64,000 nt of DNA, taken from positions 62,001 to 126,000 of the forward strand of contig CAVUBL010000004.1 in NCBI GenBank assembly GCA_963739795.1. Direction: 5' to 3'. The position numbers were made by a program, and so were the translations under genes. The DNA is from CAVUBL01 sp963739795 (GTDB taxonomy: Bacteria; Acidobacteriota; Thermoanaerobaculia; Multivoradales; DATKCC01). Under the pieces are notes generated by a model. It worked only from the letters and a program-made list of their open reading frames with translations, was not told the DNA's origin and did no database searches. Below, one piece after another: positions 25,792 to 34,498 of the stretch. How positions within the stretch are numbered: the stretch's first letter is position 1; each line of letters starts with the position of its first letter.

Positions 25792-27993
25792 ATGGCGGCT
25801 GACAGCTCGCACGGCTCCGAGCTCGCCGTCCTCTACCACGGCGAGCCCCAGCCGTTCTCCCGCGGGCTCCTCGCCCGGAGCATGCACGCCGCCGGGGTCG
25901 ACCTCGACCGGGCCTATGCCCTGGTCTCGCGCCTCCAGGAGGAGCTCCTGGCCGCGGGCGGCGGCGTGGTCGACAGCGACGAGCTCGCTCGCCGCGTCGG
26001 CGACCTGCTCGAGCGCTCCGAGGGGTCCGAGGCGGCCTCCCGCTACCGCATGGTGCGGGGCATCCGGCGCCTGCCCCGGCCCCTGGTGATCTATCTCGGG
26101 GGTGCGACCGGCACCGGCAAGTCCACCCTCGCCCTCGACCTCGCCCCACTGCTACGCATCTACCGGATCAACGCCACCGACACCATCCGCCAGGTGATGC
26201 GCATGGTCTTCGCGCCGGCGATCCTGCCGGCGCTCCACCACTCGAGCTTCGAGCTGCCGCGCGAGGAGCGGGCGCGCAGGCTCCGTCCCGACGGCCGTCC
26301 GCCGGCGGGCGAGAGCTTCGACGAGCGGTTGCTCCGGGAGTTCGAGGAGCAGGCCACGCGGGTATGCGTGGGGGTTCGGGCGGTGGTGGAGCGGGCGGTG
26401 ATGGAGAACCTGAGCGTCCTGGTGGAGGGTGTGCACCTGGTGGCGCCCCTGGTGCCGTTTCCCGACCTCGAGGGCTCCGCCTACCAGGTGTCGCTCCTCC
26501 TGACCACCCGGGACGAGGAGCTCCACCGCGCCCGCTTCGCCGCCCGCGGGCGGCGCGAGGGCAGGCCCGGAGAGCGGTACCTGGACCACTTCCACGCCAT
26601 CCGGGCCCTCCAGGACCACCTGATCTCCCAGGCCGAGGCTCACGGGATTCCCCTCCTCGAGACCACCGACCGCGACACCACCCTGAGCCGGGCGATGCAC
26701 CGGGTGACGGCGCTCCTCGAGGAGCAGATCCCCCGCCTTCGGGCGGGCCCGCCGGAGGCCCGTCCCGGTCCCGTGCCCACTCTGCTGCTCTTCGTCGACG
26801 GCCTCGGCGACCGGCCGGTGCGCTCGCTCTCCGGGCGCACGCCCCTCGAGGCGGCCGCGCTGCCCACCTTCGACCGCCTCGCCCGGGAGGGCCGGACGGG
26901 CCTCGCCGATCCCATCGAGCCCGGCGCGGTGCCGGACACCGCGGCCGGCAGCCTGGCCCTCTTCGGGCAGTCGCCGCGGGCTCTGCGGCGGGGGCCGGTG
27001 GAGGCCCTGGGCGCGGGGATCGAGCTCGGGCCCGGCGACGTGGCGCTGCGGGGCAACCTCGCGACCCTGGACGAGGAGGGACGGATCGTCGACCGGCGGG
27101 CGGGCAGGATCCGGGAGGGGGCCGAAGAGCTCGCGGCGGCCCTCGACCGGCCGCCCCTGCCCGAGGAGTGGGCCGGCTTCACGATCCGTGTCCGCATGGG
27201 CACCGAGCACCGCCTGGCCGTGGTCCTCCAGGGCGACGGCCTGTCGCCGGCCGTGGCCGGGAGCGACCCCGGTGACGGCGCACCGCCCGGCCCGCCCCTG
27301 GTGCCCCGGGCCATCGACCCGGCCGAGGCCGCGGCGGTGCGCACCGCCCGGCTCCTCGCCCTGTTCGAGGAGCACGTCCGCCGCGTGCTGGCCCGACATC
27401 CGGTCAACCGGCGCCGAGTCGAGCTCGGGCTGCCGCCGGCCAACGCCGTGCTGACCCGGGGCGCCGGCCGGGTGCACCGGCTGCAGCGCCTCGAGCTCGC
27501 CGGCATGCCCCTGCGCATCGCCTGCATCTCGGGGGACCGCACAGTGCTCGGCCTGGCGGCATGGCTCGGCGCGGAGACGGTGACCGGGCCCGAGATGACC
27601 GGCAACCTCGACACCGACCTGGACGCCAAGATCGGCGCGGCCTCCGAGGCCCTGCGGCGCAACGACCTGGTCCTGCTCCACCTCAAGGGGGCGGACATCG
27701 CGGCGCACGATTGCCGTCCGGACCTCAAGATGGAGTTTCTCGAGGCCGTGGACCGGCGGCTCGACGAGCTCCTGAAGGCCTGGCCGGGCCGGCCCCTGCG
27801 GGTGGCGGTGGCCTCCGACCACGCGACCCTCTCGGAGTCCGGCCACCACTCGGCCGATCCGGTGCCGGTCCTGGTCTGGGGCGAGGGGATCGAGCCCGAC
27901 GGGGTGGACAGCTTCACCGAGCGGGCGGTCGCCGAGGGCGCCCTCGGCCGCCTCCCGCTTCAGACCCTCCTCAACCGCCTGTTCGATCTGTGA
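25792..27993 (+). CDS. Fusion of 2-phosphoglycerate kinase and archaeal-type phosphoglycerate mutase (ApgM-like)
   Basis: Fusion of 733 aa. Residues 1-325 resemble archaeal 2-phosphoglycerate kinase: an ATP-cone-like N-terminus, then the P-loop GATGTGKST (Lys110) followed by INATDTIRQVMR. The kinase makes 2,3-bisphosphoglycerate from 2-phosphoglycerate. Residues 327-733 resemble the cofactor-independent archaeal mutase of the alkaline-phosphatase superfamily, which interconverts 2- and 3-phosphoglycerate. Visible are metal-site Asp336 (FVDGLGDRP), the Ser387 region (TAAGSLALFG), the KGADIAAHD loop and ASDHATLSESGHHS. The ATG at 25792 was preferred over an upstream frame extension that lacks similarity. 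It lies in a phosphate-homeostasis cluster, which is suggestive. Its end overlaps convergent phoR by 23 bases. Confidence 0.85.
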   Translation: MAADSSHGSELAVLYHGEPQPFSRGLLARSMHAAGVDLDRAYALVSRLQEELLAAGGGVVDSDELARRVGDLLERSEGSEAASRYRMVRGIRRLPRPLVIYLGGATGTGKSTLALDLAPLLRIYRINATDTIRQVMRMVFAPAILPALHHSSFELPREERARRLRPDGRPPAGESFDERLLREFEEQATRVCVGVRAVVERAVMENLSVLVEGVHLVAPLVPFPDLEGSAYQVSLLLTTRDEELHRARFAARGRREGRPGERYLDHFHAIRALQDHLISQAEAHGIPLLETTDRDTTLSRAMHRVTALLEEQIPRLRAGPPEARPGPVPTLLLFVDGLGDRPVRSLSGRTPLEAAALPTFDRLAREGRTGLADPIEPGAVPDTAAGSLALFGQSPRALRRGPVEALGAGIELGPGDVALRGNLATLDEEGRIVDRRAGRIREGAEELAAALDRPPLPEEWAGFTIRVRMGTEHRLAVVLQGDGLSPAVAGSDPGDGAPPGPPLVPRAIDPAEAAAVRTARLLALFEEHVRRVLARHPVNRRRVELGLPPANAVLTRGAGRVHRLQRLELAGMPLRIACISGDRTVLGLAAWLGAETVTGPEMTGNLDTDLDAKIGAASEALRRNDLVLLHLKGADIAAHDCRPDLKMEFLEAVDRRLDELLKAWPGRPLRVAVASDHATLSESGHHSADPVPVLVWGEGIEPDGVDSFTERAVAEGALGRLPLQTLLNRLFDL

Positions 27994-29335
27994 GCGCGGC
28001 CCCGGGCCGCCCGGCAACCGGGATCACCACCCGGATCGTGGTGCCCAGGCCGAGCTCGCTCGTCACCTCCACCTTGCCGCCGGCGCTCTGGGCGACGTGC
28101 TTGACGATTGCCAGGCCCAGGCCGGTGCCGCCCTCGGCCCGGGCGCGCCCCTTGTCCACGCGGTAGAAGCGCTCGAAGACCCGGGGCAGGGCGTCCTTGG
28201 GAATGCCGATGCCGGTGTCGGCGACCTCGATCGCCACGCACTCGCCGGCGTCGGTCGCTCGCCGCGAGATCCGCGCCGTCACCTTCCCGCCCTCGCGGTT
28301 GTACTTGATGGCGTTGTCCAGGAGGTTCTGGAGCAGGCGCTCGATGCCCTCCCGGTCCCCCAGGATCGGCGCCACGGGGCCGCCGGGCGTCTCCAGGACC
28401 ACGTCGACCTTGCGGCTCCGGGCGCGCTCGGAGAGCAGCTCGATCGCCCGGCGCGCCACCGCCACCAGGTCGACCGGCGAGGGCTCGTGGCGTGGCTCCA
28501 GGCTTTCCAGGCGCGAGAGGGTGAGCAAGTCGTCCAGGAGGTCCTGGAGGCGGTAGCTCTGCTCGAGGACCCGCTCGACGAAGCGCTGGGCCGTGCCCCG
28601 GTCGTCGAGGGCGCCGTCGCGCAGCGTCTCGCCGTACGCCCGGATCGCCGAGAGCGGGGTCTTCAGCTCGTGGGAGACGTTGGCCACGAAGTCCCGGCGC
28701 ATCTCGTCGAGGCGGGTCGCCTGTGTCGTGTCGCGGGCCACCACCACGGCGCCCTCGATCCGCGGACCTCCGGCGGCCGCCGGGCTCGTCCCGGGCGCCG
28801 GGCGCGCGGCCAGGACGGTGCTCGAGAGGGCGACGGTGCGGCGCTCGGGCGTCCGCAGGTCGGCGACCGCGCTCTGGCCCTCGCCGTGGGCCAGCGTGCC
28901 CTCGACCACTGCGGCGAGCTCGGGGACGCGGGTGAGCTCCAGGGGCGCGCGTCCGGCGGCGTCGCCGGCGATGCCGAACAGGCGCCGGAACTCCGGGTTG
29001 ATCAGGAGCGCCCGCCCCTTGCGGTCGGTCACCAGCACGCCGTCCGACATGCTGCGCACGATCGCCTCCAGATGGTCGCGCTCGGAGCGCACCTTGGCGA
29101 TCTGCTCCTCGACCCGCCCGGCCAGGCGATTGAGGGTGGCGCCGAGGGCCGCCAGGTGGGGCTCCTCCGGCAGCGGCAGGCGGTGGGAGTAGTCGCCGGC
29201 CGCCAGCACACCGGCCCCTTCGGCGAGGCGGGTCAGGGGGCGGAACAGGCGGAGCGAGAGCCAGAGTGCGGCGGCTCCGGCGACGACCGCGAGGGCGGCG
29301 AGCACGACCAGGAGCCAGGCGCCGGTTTCGGCCAT
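27971..29335 (-). CDS. phoR: Phosphate-regulon sensor histidine kinase PhoR
   Basis: Membrane histidine kinase of 454 aa. One N-terminal membrane helix (about residues 6-29), a HAMP-like region, a PAS domain with SMSDGVLVTDRKGRALLINP, then the dimerisation domain with His222 (FVANVSHELKTPLSAI). The ATPase domain carries the N box (LLQNLLDNAIKYN), DTGIGIP, and GGTGLGLAIVKH. A single membrane helix without a periplasmic domain and the cytoplasmic PAS fit PhoR, which senses phosphate indirectly through transporter and PhoU. It follows phoB after 13 bases and is probably co-transcribed. Confidence 0.87.
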   Translation of the reverse strand: MAETGAWLLVVLAALAVVAGAAALWLSLRLFRPLTRLAEGAGVLAAGDYSHRLPLPEEPHLAALGATLNRLAGRVEEQIAKVRSERDHLEAIVRSMSDGVLVTDRKGRALLINPEFRRLFGIAGDAAGRAPLELTRVPELAAVVEGTLAHGEGQSAVADLRTPERRTVALSSTVLAARPAPGTSPAAAGGPRIEGAVVVARDTTQATRLDEMRRDFVANVSHELKTPLSAIRAYGETLRDGALDDRGTAQRFVERVLEQSYRLQDLLDDLLTLSRLESLEPRHEPSPVDLVAVARRAIELLSERARSRKVDVVLETPGGPVAPILGDREGIERLLQNLLDNAIKYNREGGKVTARISRRATDAGECVAIEVADTGIGIPKDALPRVFERFYRVDKGRARAEGGTGLGLAIVKHVAQSAGGKVEVTSELGLGTTIRVVIPVAGRPGAALTDRTGG

Positions 29336-29348
29336 GGCAGGGATCGCC

Positions 29349-30032
29349 TCAGGCGCGCAGCCGGTAGCCGACTCCGATCACCGTCTCGATCCGCTCCGCC
29401 TCGTCGCCCAGCTTGCGGCGCAGGCGGCGGATGTGGGTGTCGACCGTGCGGCTGTCGATGTCCTCGGCGTAGCCCCAGACGTCAGAGAGGAGCTGGCCCC
29501 GGGTCTGGACCCGGCCCACCCGCTCCATGAGGAGCTGGAGCAGGCGGAACTCGGTGGCGGTCAGGGTGACCTCCTGGCCGTCGACCTCCAGTCGGTGGGC
29601 GCCCCGGTCGAGGCGGAGAGGCCCGACCTCGACCAGGTCGCCGACGGGTGCGGCGCCCCGCGCGCGGCGCAGCACCGCCTTGACCCGCAGCACGACCTCC
29701 CGCGGGCTGAAGGGCTTGGTGATGTAGTCGTCGGCGCCCAGCTCCAGGCCGACGATCCGGTCCACCTCCTCGCCGCGGGCGGTGAGCATGATCACCGGCA
29801 GCTCGGCGGTGACCGGATCGCGCTGCAGGATGCGGGCGACCTCGAGGCCGTCGAGACCCGGGAGCATGAGATCGAGGACCAACAGGTCCGGTCGCTCGGA
29901 CCGGATGCGATCGAGGGCGGTGTCGCCCCGCTCTTCGGTCTCCACGTCGAAGCCCTCTTTGCCCAAGTTGTAGGCGAGGACCTCGGCGATGTCGGGCTCG
30001 TCTTCGACGAGCAGGATGCGACCCTGAGCCAT
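29349..30032 (-). CDS. phoB: Phosphate-regulon response regulator PhoB
   Basis: OmpR-family response regulator of 227 aa. The receiver has the acidic pair in LLVEDEPD, phospho-acceptor Asp54 (LLVLDLMLPG), Thr in IMLTARG, and Lys in YITKPFSP. The C-terminal winged helix contains LTATEFRLLQLLMERVG and SRTVDTHIRRLRRKLG, the DNA-recognition part. The ATG at 30032 was chosen because receiver homology starts there; an open frame continues upstream to 30221 without similarity. Tandem Pho-box-like half-sites lie about 250 bases upstream (30280-30319), consistent with autoregulation. Assignment as PhoB rests on pairing with PhoR and on the surrounding phosphate genes. Confidence 0.88.
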   Translation of the reverse strand: MAQGRILLVEDEPDIAEVLAYNLGKEGFDVETEERGDTALDRIRSERPDLLVLDLMLPGLDGLEVARILQRDPVTAELPVIMLTARGEEVDRIVGLELGADDYITKPFSPREVVLRVKAVLRRARGAAPVGDLVEVGPLRLDRGAHRLEVDGQEVTLTATEFRLLQLLMERVGRVQTRGQLLSDVWGYAEDIDSRTVDTHIRRLRRKLGDEAERIETVIGVGYRLRA

Positions 30033-30078
30033 GGAGGGGAGCTTAGCAGCCCGGTGCGCCGGGGCGACACGGGCCCCG

Positions 30079-30107
30079 TCCACAGAATCTGTGGAAAAGT
30101 CTGTGGA
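30079..30107. promoter_or_regulatory. Inverted and direct CTGTGGA repeats upstream of phoB
   Basis: TCCACAG, three bases, then CTGTGGA form a perfect inverted repeat (30079-30095), with a third CTGTGGA at 30101-30107. A further TTTTCCACA is at 30260-30268. Two of these match the DnaA-box pattern TTWTNCACA. Their role is unknown. Confidence 0.3.
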
Positions 30108-30279
30108 AAGCGGGTGGATGGGACGGCCAGAGTCCCTAGAATCCAGGGCTTGCTGCACATTGAACAGACTCTTGTGCATCTCGGCTAACCCTTTTAATTG
30201 CAGCGAGTTGAATGTGTCCATGGATCGCCCCCCTCGGATCGGCCTCCGGCGAGCCCACTTTTTCCACAGTTGGGCCGAA

Positions 30280-30319
30280 GTAACAAGGCGGTAACAGCCC
30301 CATGGCAGGCTCGTAACGT
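30280..30319 (-). promoter_or_regulatory. Two tandem Pho boxes upstream of phoB
   Basis: Read on the minus strand, four 7-base half-sites recur every 11 bases: ACGTTAC, CTGCCAT, CTGTTAC and TTGTTAC, separated by GAGC, GGGG and CGCC. E. coli PhoB binds 7-base direct repeats (CTGTCAT-like) with exactly this 11-base period. The orientation points toward phoB. PhoB binding is inferred from the pattern and from the neighbouring phosphate genes. Confidence 0.6.
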
Positions 30320-30462
30320 ACTGAAAAACGCTTGTCTTTCCGCGAGTTATCGAGACTCGCCGATCGATCTCGAGAAGGGGCGGGCCGGCCGGTGGAGAGG
30401 TCCGGGGCCGGGGTCGAAGAGGGCCTCCCAGGAGCCGACGCGCCCAGGCCGTGACGACCTAG

Positions 30463-30637
30463 CCTGGACTATTCATGAGGCGCCGTAGCGAGAGGCGCAA
30501 GTGTGTGTGAGATCAGGGCGCACGTAGCGATGAGAGACGCAGGCGTACTGGACAGTACGTTGAGGAGCGAAGAGCGAGTACGCCCTGAGATCGCGTGCAA
30601 TTGCGGCTCGTAGTAGGTGGCTCATGAATAGTCCAGG
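30463..30637. mobile_element. MITE-like element, 175 bp, with 17-bp terminal inverted repeats and CTAG duplication
   Basis: Perfect 17-bp inverted ends (CCTGGACTATTCATGAG at 30463-30479, its complement at 30621-30637) are flanked by CTAG on both sides (30459-30462 and 30638-30641), a likely 4-bp target duplication. The interior is non-coding and contains a perfect hairpin CGTACTG-GA-CAGTACG at 30544-30559. Inverted ends, small size and lack of a transposase fit a non-autonomous element. The end sequence looks like an IS1380-type terminus to me, but that is from memory. A related solo end is at 58279-58300. Confidence 0.7.
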
Positions 30638-30738
30638 CTAGGAGTCTGCGCGGCTCTCGATGCGGGTCCGGTCGTAGGGGACGGGCCGGAGCCGAAACCG
30701 CCGGCCCCGGCCCGCGAGGAGGCACCTGGAGGAGGCTG

Positions 30739-31293
30739 CTAGCTACCCATGCTCATGGGGCCGCCGCCCTTGCCGCGGTGACGGGGACCGAAGGCCTGGC
30801 GCACCTCCTTGAGGATCGCCCAGCGGTCGGCCTGGGTCGCGGTCAGCAGCGCCGTGAACGACGTGTCGAAGGCGTCGCGGGCGCTCTTGATCTGATCGCG
30901 GACTCCTTGGATCTGGATCACCAGGGCGCCGACGGCGGCGGCGTCCGGGTTGTCGCTGTCCAGGAGGTCGGCGAGCTGCTTGTGGAGGGTCCCTTCCTGC
31001 TCATGGAGGGGCTGGACCGCGGTCTTGAGGTCGTCGAGGAGGGCCTGGGTCTGGGTTACCTGGTCGCTGGTGAGGTCGAGGAACCGGCTGACGGGCCCGA
31101 GGGGGAAGTGGCCCGCTTCGGCGCCCGGAGGGCCTCCGGGCCCCTGGCCGGCCGCACCCGGGGGCGGGCCGGGCGGCTGCGCGGCCAGCGGCAGCGCGGG
31201 GAGGGCGAGGAACACGGCCACGGCCAGGGGAGCGACGAGGGTGAGAGCCCGCGAGCGGGCCCTGCCGGGGGCGGTGGGTCGAGAGCGGTTCAT
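30739..31293 (-). CDS. Spy/CpxP-like periplasmic protein with LTxxQ motifs
   Basis: Exported protein of 184 aa with a signal peptide (about residues 1-38, cleavage near LAA), a Pro/Gly-rich linker, and a helical domain with two LTxxQ-like motifs (LDLTSDQVTQTQALLDDL and LLTATQADRWAILKEV). LTxxQ repeats mark the Spy/CpxP family of periplasmic chaperone-like or metal-response proteins. The ATG at 31293 was chosen because the signal peptide starts there, though the frame is open to 31440. The C-terminus is basic and Gly-rich (RHRGKGGG). It is a single gene, divergent from the radical SAM gene. Confidence 0.7.
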   Translation of the reverse strand: MNRSRPTAPGRARSRALTLVAPLAVAVFLALPALPLAAQPPGPPPGAAGQGPGGPPGAEAGHFPLGPVSRFLDLTSDQVTQTQALLDDLKTAVQPLHEQEGTLHKQLADLLDSDNPDAAAVGALVIQIQGVRDQIKSARDAFDTSFTALLTATQADRWAILKEVRQAFGPRHRGKGGGPMSMGS

Positions 31294-31459
31294 TCGGTGG
31301 GTCTCCTTGTCGAAGTCTCGGTGGGGCCGACGGTGCGTCGTCCCTTCGCCGGGTGAAACCCACGGAGCTCCGGTTTCTTGCGGAGATTCTTGGGCGGTTC
31401 GGCCGGCTGGTAGACTGCGGCTCCGAATCGAAGATCCCACAGACGATGGGGAGCCGCCT

Positions 31460-33292
31460 GTGCTCAGAGTCCTCTACGACGACGCACCCCCCTCTCCGCC
31501 CGGCGGGACTCCGCGATTCCCGGAGTCGCCGGTGACCTTCGCCGCCGGCTTCCACCCGGAGGAGCGGGAGGACTCGGAGGCCTTCCGCTGGATGGGTCTC
31601 GAGGGACGCCTCGCCTTCCCCGCGGCCCCGCCGGGCGCGGCCCTCGAAGCCGGGGTCTTCTCGCCGTATTACGACCTGTCCCAGACCCTCTCCGTGGAGG
31701 TGGGCGGCGAGCACCACGAGCTGGAGCTGGTCCACGGTTGGGGCCTGGTGTCGGTCCCGGTGCCGGCCGGTGCCACCGAGGCGCGGCTCCGGGCGTCGAA
31801 GCCGTTGCCGGAGGCCCACCACCCGGGCGATCCCCGGGAGCTCGCCGTGCGCCTGCGCGCTCCCCGCCTCCACGCCGACCGGGCGCGCCGCGCGAGCGTC
31901 GAGCGCCAGCACGCCAACGCCGTCCTCAACCTGCGCGAGATGCTCGAGGGCCGCGGCGAGCTCTCCTCGACCCCCACCAGCCTGGGCATCGACCTCCACG
32001 GCGTGTGCAACGTCAAGCCGCCGTGCGTCTACTGCGACTGGGACGTCAGCAAGGCGCAGGAGGGCGATGCCGTCGACGTGCCCTTCACTCGCGAGACGCT
32101 GGACGAGTGGGGGGAGTTCTTCGAGAACGCCGCCGGCCTGGTGAACTGCTCCATTGGCGAACCCTTCATGATGAAGGACCTCGACCGGGTGCTCGACGCC
32201 TTCGGCGAGCGGGGCAAGAGGCTGGAGATGGCCACGAACGGCCAGATCCTCACCGACCGCAACATCCAGAAGCTTCTAGGCCGGCGGATCCACCTCTACA
32301 TCTCCCTGGACGCCGCGACCGCCGACACCTACGCCCGCCTGCGCAACGACAAGTTCGACCGCATCCTGGCCAACCTCCGGCGCCTCATCGCCGCCAAAGG
32401 CGGGCGAGACGGCCTGCCCAAGCTCCACATGGTGTTCATGCCCATGCGCGCCAACCTCCACGAGCTCGAGCCGTTCGTGCGCCTGTGCGCCGAGCTCGGC
32501 GTGGACCGCATGGTGCTGCGACCCCTCAACTACAACGAGGCGACGGGCCTCGACTGGGTGAGGAACGGCTACCACTTCCGGTACGCCGAGGAGCTGCTGC
32601 CCTGGGACGAGCTGGTACGGGTGAGCGGCCGGGCTGCGGAGCTCGCCCGGCGCTACGGCGTGGAGCTCTCCGACCAGATGGACTTCGGCGGTCTGGGGCT
32701 GGAGACCGGCTTCGCCGCCGAGTACGAGCGGGGCCGGCGGGAGGCGGTGGGAGCCGAGGACGGCGAGGTTGCCGAGGTCTCGGCGGCGCCGGCCGAGCCT
32801 CTCGATCCGCTCGACTCCGCCGCGACGCCCGACGAGCCGGGCGCACCCGCGACCGCCGGCCCGGCCTCCGAGGCGTCGGCGGAAGCTCCGCCCTCGCTGG
32901 GCGAGGAGCGCCTGCCGATCTGCCTGGAGCCCTGGAAGAGCCTGTACATCCTGCGGCGCGGGGTGCTGCCCTGCTGCCACGGCTCGGCACCCCTGGCCTC
33001 CATGGACGAGTACAGGGAGACCTGGAGCTCTCCCACCCTCCAGGGCATCCGCACCGAGCTCGCCGCCGGCCGCTTCCACGAGTACTGCCTGAGCTCGGAG
33101 TCCTGCCCGATCGTGCGCAAGTGGCGGAACGCCGGGCCGCGGGGTCGCTCGGACCGCACCTTCCTGGCCTTGAAGCGCCTGTGGCACGGGGTGGATCGGC
33201 TGGGGTTCGGAGTGCCCAAGCGCCTCGCCCGGCCCCTGCGCGGACGGCTCCTCGCCCTCGCCCGCCGGGCCGCCGAGCTGGTCGGCGATTGA
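31460..33292 (+). CDS. Radical SAM protein with SPASM-like C-terminal cysteines
   Basis: Radical SAM protein of 610 aa. The iron-sulfur cysteines are Cys183, Cys189 and Cys192 (CNVKPPCVYCDW), a CX5CX2C spacing instead of the usual CX3CX2C. Downstream segments of the barrel are NCSIGEPFMMKD, ATNGQILT and YISLDAATADTY. An Ala/Glu/Pro-rich linker (about 435-485) leads to a SPASM-like region (CLEPWKSLYILRRG, CCHG, then CLSSESC) that may bind further clusters. The N-terminal 150 residues are a beta-rich domain I do not recognise. GTG at 31460 has GGGGAG six bases upstream. Substrate unknown. Confidence 0.75.
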   Translation: MLRVLYDDAPPSPPGGTPRFPESPVTFAAGFHPEEREDSEAFRWMGLEGRLAFPAAPPGAALEAGVFSPYYDLSQTLSVEVGGEHHELELVHGWGLVSVPVPAGATEARLRASKPLPEAHHPGDPRELAVRLRAPRLHADRARRASVERQHANAVLNLREMLEGRGELSSTPTSLGIDLHGVCNVKPPCVYCDWDVSKAQEGDAVDVPFTRETLDEWGEFFENAAGLVNCSIGEPFMMKDLDRVLDAFGERGKRLEMATNGQILTDRNIQKLLGRRIHLYISLDAATADTYARLRNDKFDRILANLRRLIAAKGGRDGLPKLHMVFMPMRANLHELEPFVRLCAELGVDRMVLRPLNYNEATGLDWVRNGYHFRYAEELLPWDELVRVSGRAAELARRYGVELSDQMDFGGLGLETGFAAEYERGRREAVGAEDGEVAEVSAAPAEPLDPLDSAATPDEPGAPATAGPASEASAEAPPSLGEERLPICLEPWKSLYILRRGVLPCCHGSAPLASMDEYRETWSSPTLQGIRTELAAGRFHEYCLSSESCPIVRKWRNAGPRGRSDRTFLALKRLWHGVDRLGFGVPKRLARPLRGRLLALARRAAELVGD

Positions 33293-33353
33293 CCGGGCCC
33301 TGTGATAGCTTTTCCTCGGCCCACGGCCCATCGCCGCGGGCTCTTCCACGACC

Positions 33354-34490
33354 ATGAGCGACTCTGAAACCACCCTACGCCGTACTCCGCTGTACGAACG
33401 CCACGTCGCCGCCGGGGGCAAGATCGTCCCCTTCGCCGGTTGGGAGATGCCGGTCCAGTACTCGGGCGTCATCGAGGAGCACCGGGCGGTGCGCGGCGCG
33501 GCCGGCCTCTTCGACGTCAGCCACATGGGCGAGATCCACGTGGCCGGGCCCGGGGCGGAGGCCTTCCTCCAGCGCCTGACGCCCAACGACGTCACCGCCC
33601 TCACCCCGGGCCGCGCCCACTACAGCGCCTTCCTGACCGAGGCGGGCACGTACATCGACGACCTGCTGGTCTACCGCCTCGGCGCCGAGGAGTTCCTGGT
33701 GGTGGTCAACGCAGCCAACGCCGCCAAGGACTTCGCCTGGGTCGAGAGCCACGCCGCCGGAGTCGAGGGCGTGGAGGTGGAGGACGTTTCGGAGCGCTAC
33801 GCCCTTCTCGCCCTCCAGGGGCCCAAGGCGGCGGGGATCCTCCGGCCGCTGGCCCGGGTGGCGGACGCCGAGGGGAATCCGGGCGCCCTCGACGAGATCA
33901 AGGGCTACCGTTTCGCCCGCGGCACGGTCGACGGCGCGGCGGCGATCCTCTCGCGCACCGGCTACACAGGAGAGGACGGCTTCGAGCTCTACCTGGCCCC
34001 CGAGGACGCCCCCCGCATCTGGGACCGGCTGCTCGCGGCGGGCGTCGCCGACGGGCTGATCCCCGCCGGTCTGGGGGCCCGCGACACCCTCCGCCTGGAG
34101 TCGGGCATGGCCCTCTACGGGCACGAGATCGACGACACCACGACCCCGTGGGAGGCCGACCTCGCCTGGACGGTCAAGCTCGAGGCCGGCGAGTTCATCG
34201 GCAAGGGCGCCATCGTCCGGCAGAAGGAGGCGGGTATCGAGCGACGGCTGGTGGGCTTCGAGGTCGAGGGGCGGGGCATCGCCCGCGACGGCCACCGGGT
34301 TCTGGACGGCGAGCACGAGGTCGGGCGGGTGACCAGCGGTACCTGGAGCCCCACGTTCGAGAAGGCCCTGGGGATGGCCTACGTTCCCATCGGCCTGGCC
34401 GAGCCCGGCAGCTCCGTGGCGATCGACGTCCGCGGCCGGCGGCTCCCGGCCCGGGTCGTGAAGCTCCCGTTCTACCGCCGCCCGCGGTAA
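33354..34490 (+). CDS. gcvT: Glycine cleavage system T protein (aminomethyltransferase)
   Basis: Aminomethyltransferase of 378 aa that moves the methylene group from lipoyl-bound aminomethyl on GcvH to tetrahydrofolate, releasing ammonia. The N-terminus (TPLYERHVAAGGKIVPFAGW), the catalytic-Asp segment FDVSHMGEIHV, and GYTGEDGFELY are all family hallmarks. Length is normal. It is the first gene of the gcvT-H-PA-PB cluster, 123 bases before gcvH, with a strong hairpin between them. No glycine riboswitch could be recognised upstream. Confidence 0.95.
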   Translation: MSDSETTLRRTPLYERHVAAGGKIVPFAGWEMPVQYSGVIEEHRAVRGAAGLFDVSHMGEIHVAGPGAEAFLQRLTPNDVTALTPGRAHYSAFLTEAGTYIDDLLVYRLGAEEFLVVVNAANAAKDFAWVESHAAGVEGVEVEDVSERYALLALQGPKAAGILRPLARVADAEGNPGALDEIKGYRFARGTVDGAAAILSRTGYTGEDGFELYLAPEDAPRIWDRLLAAGVADGLIPAGLGARDTLRLESGMALYGHEIDDTTTPWEADLAWTVKLEAGEFIGKGAIVRQKEAGIERRLVGFEVEGRGIARDGHRVLDGEHEVGRVTSGTWSPTFEKALGMAYVPIGLAEPGSSVAIDVRGRRLPARVVKLPFYRRPR

Positions 34491-34498
34491 CGAGCCCC

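Noticed and set aside
33293..33353. TTGACC and TAGCTT before gcvT as a promoter.
   Set aside because: The spacing is only about 11 bases; no glycine riboswitch fold was recognised either.
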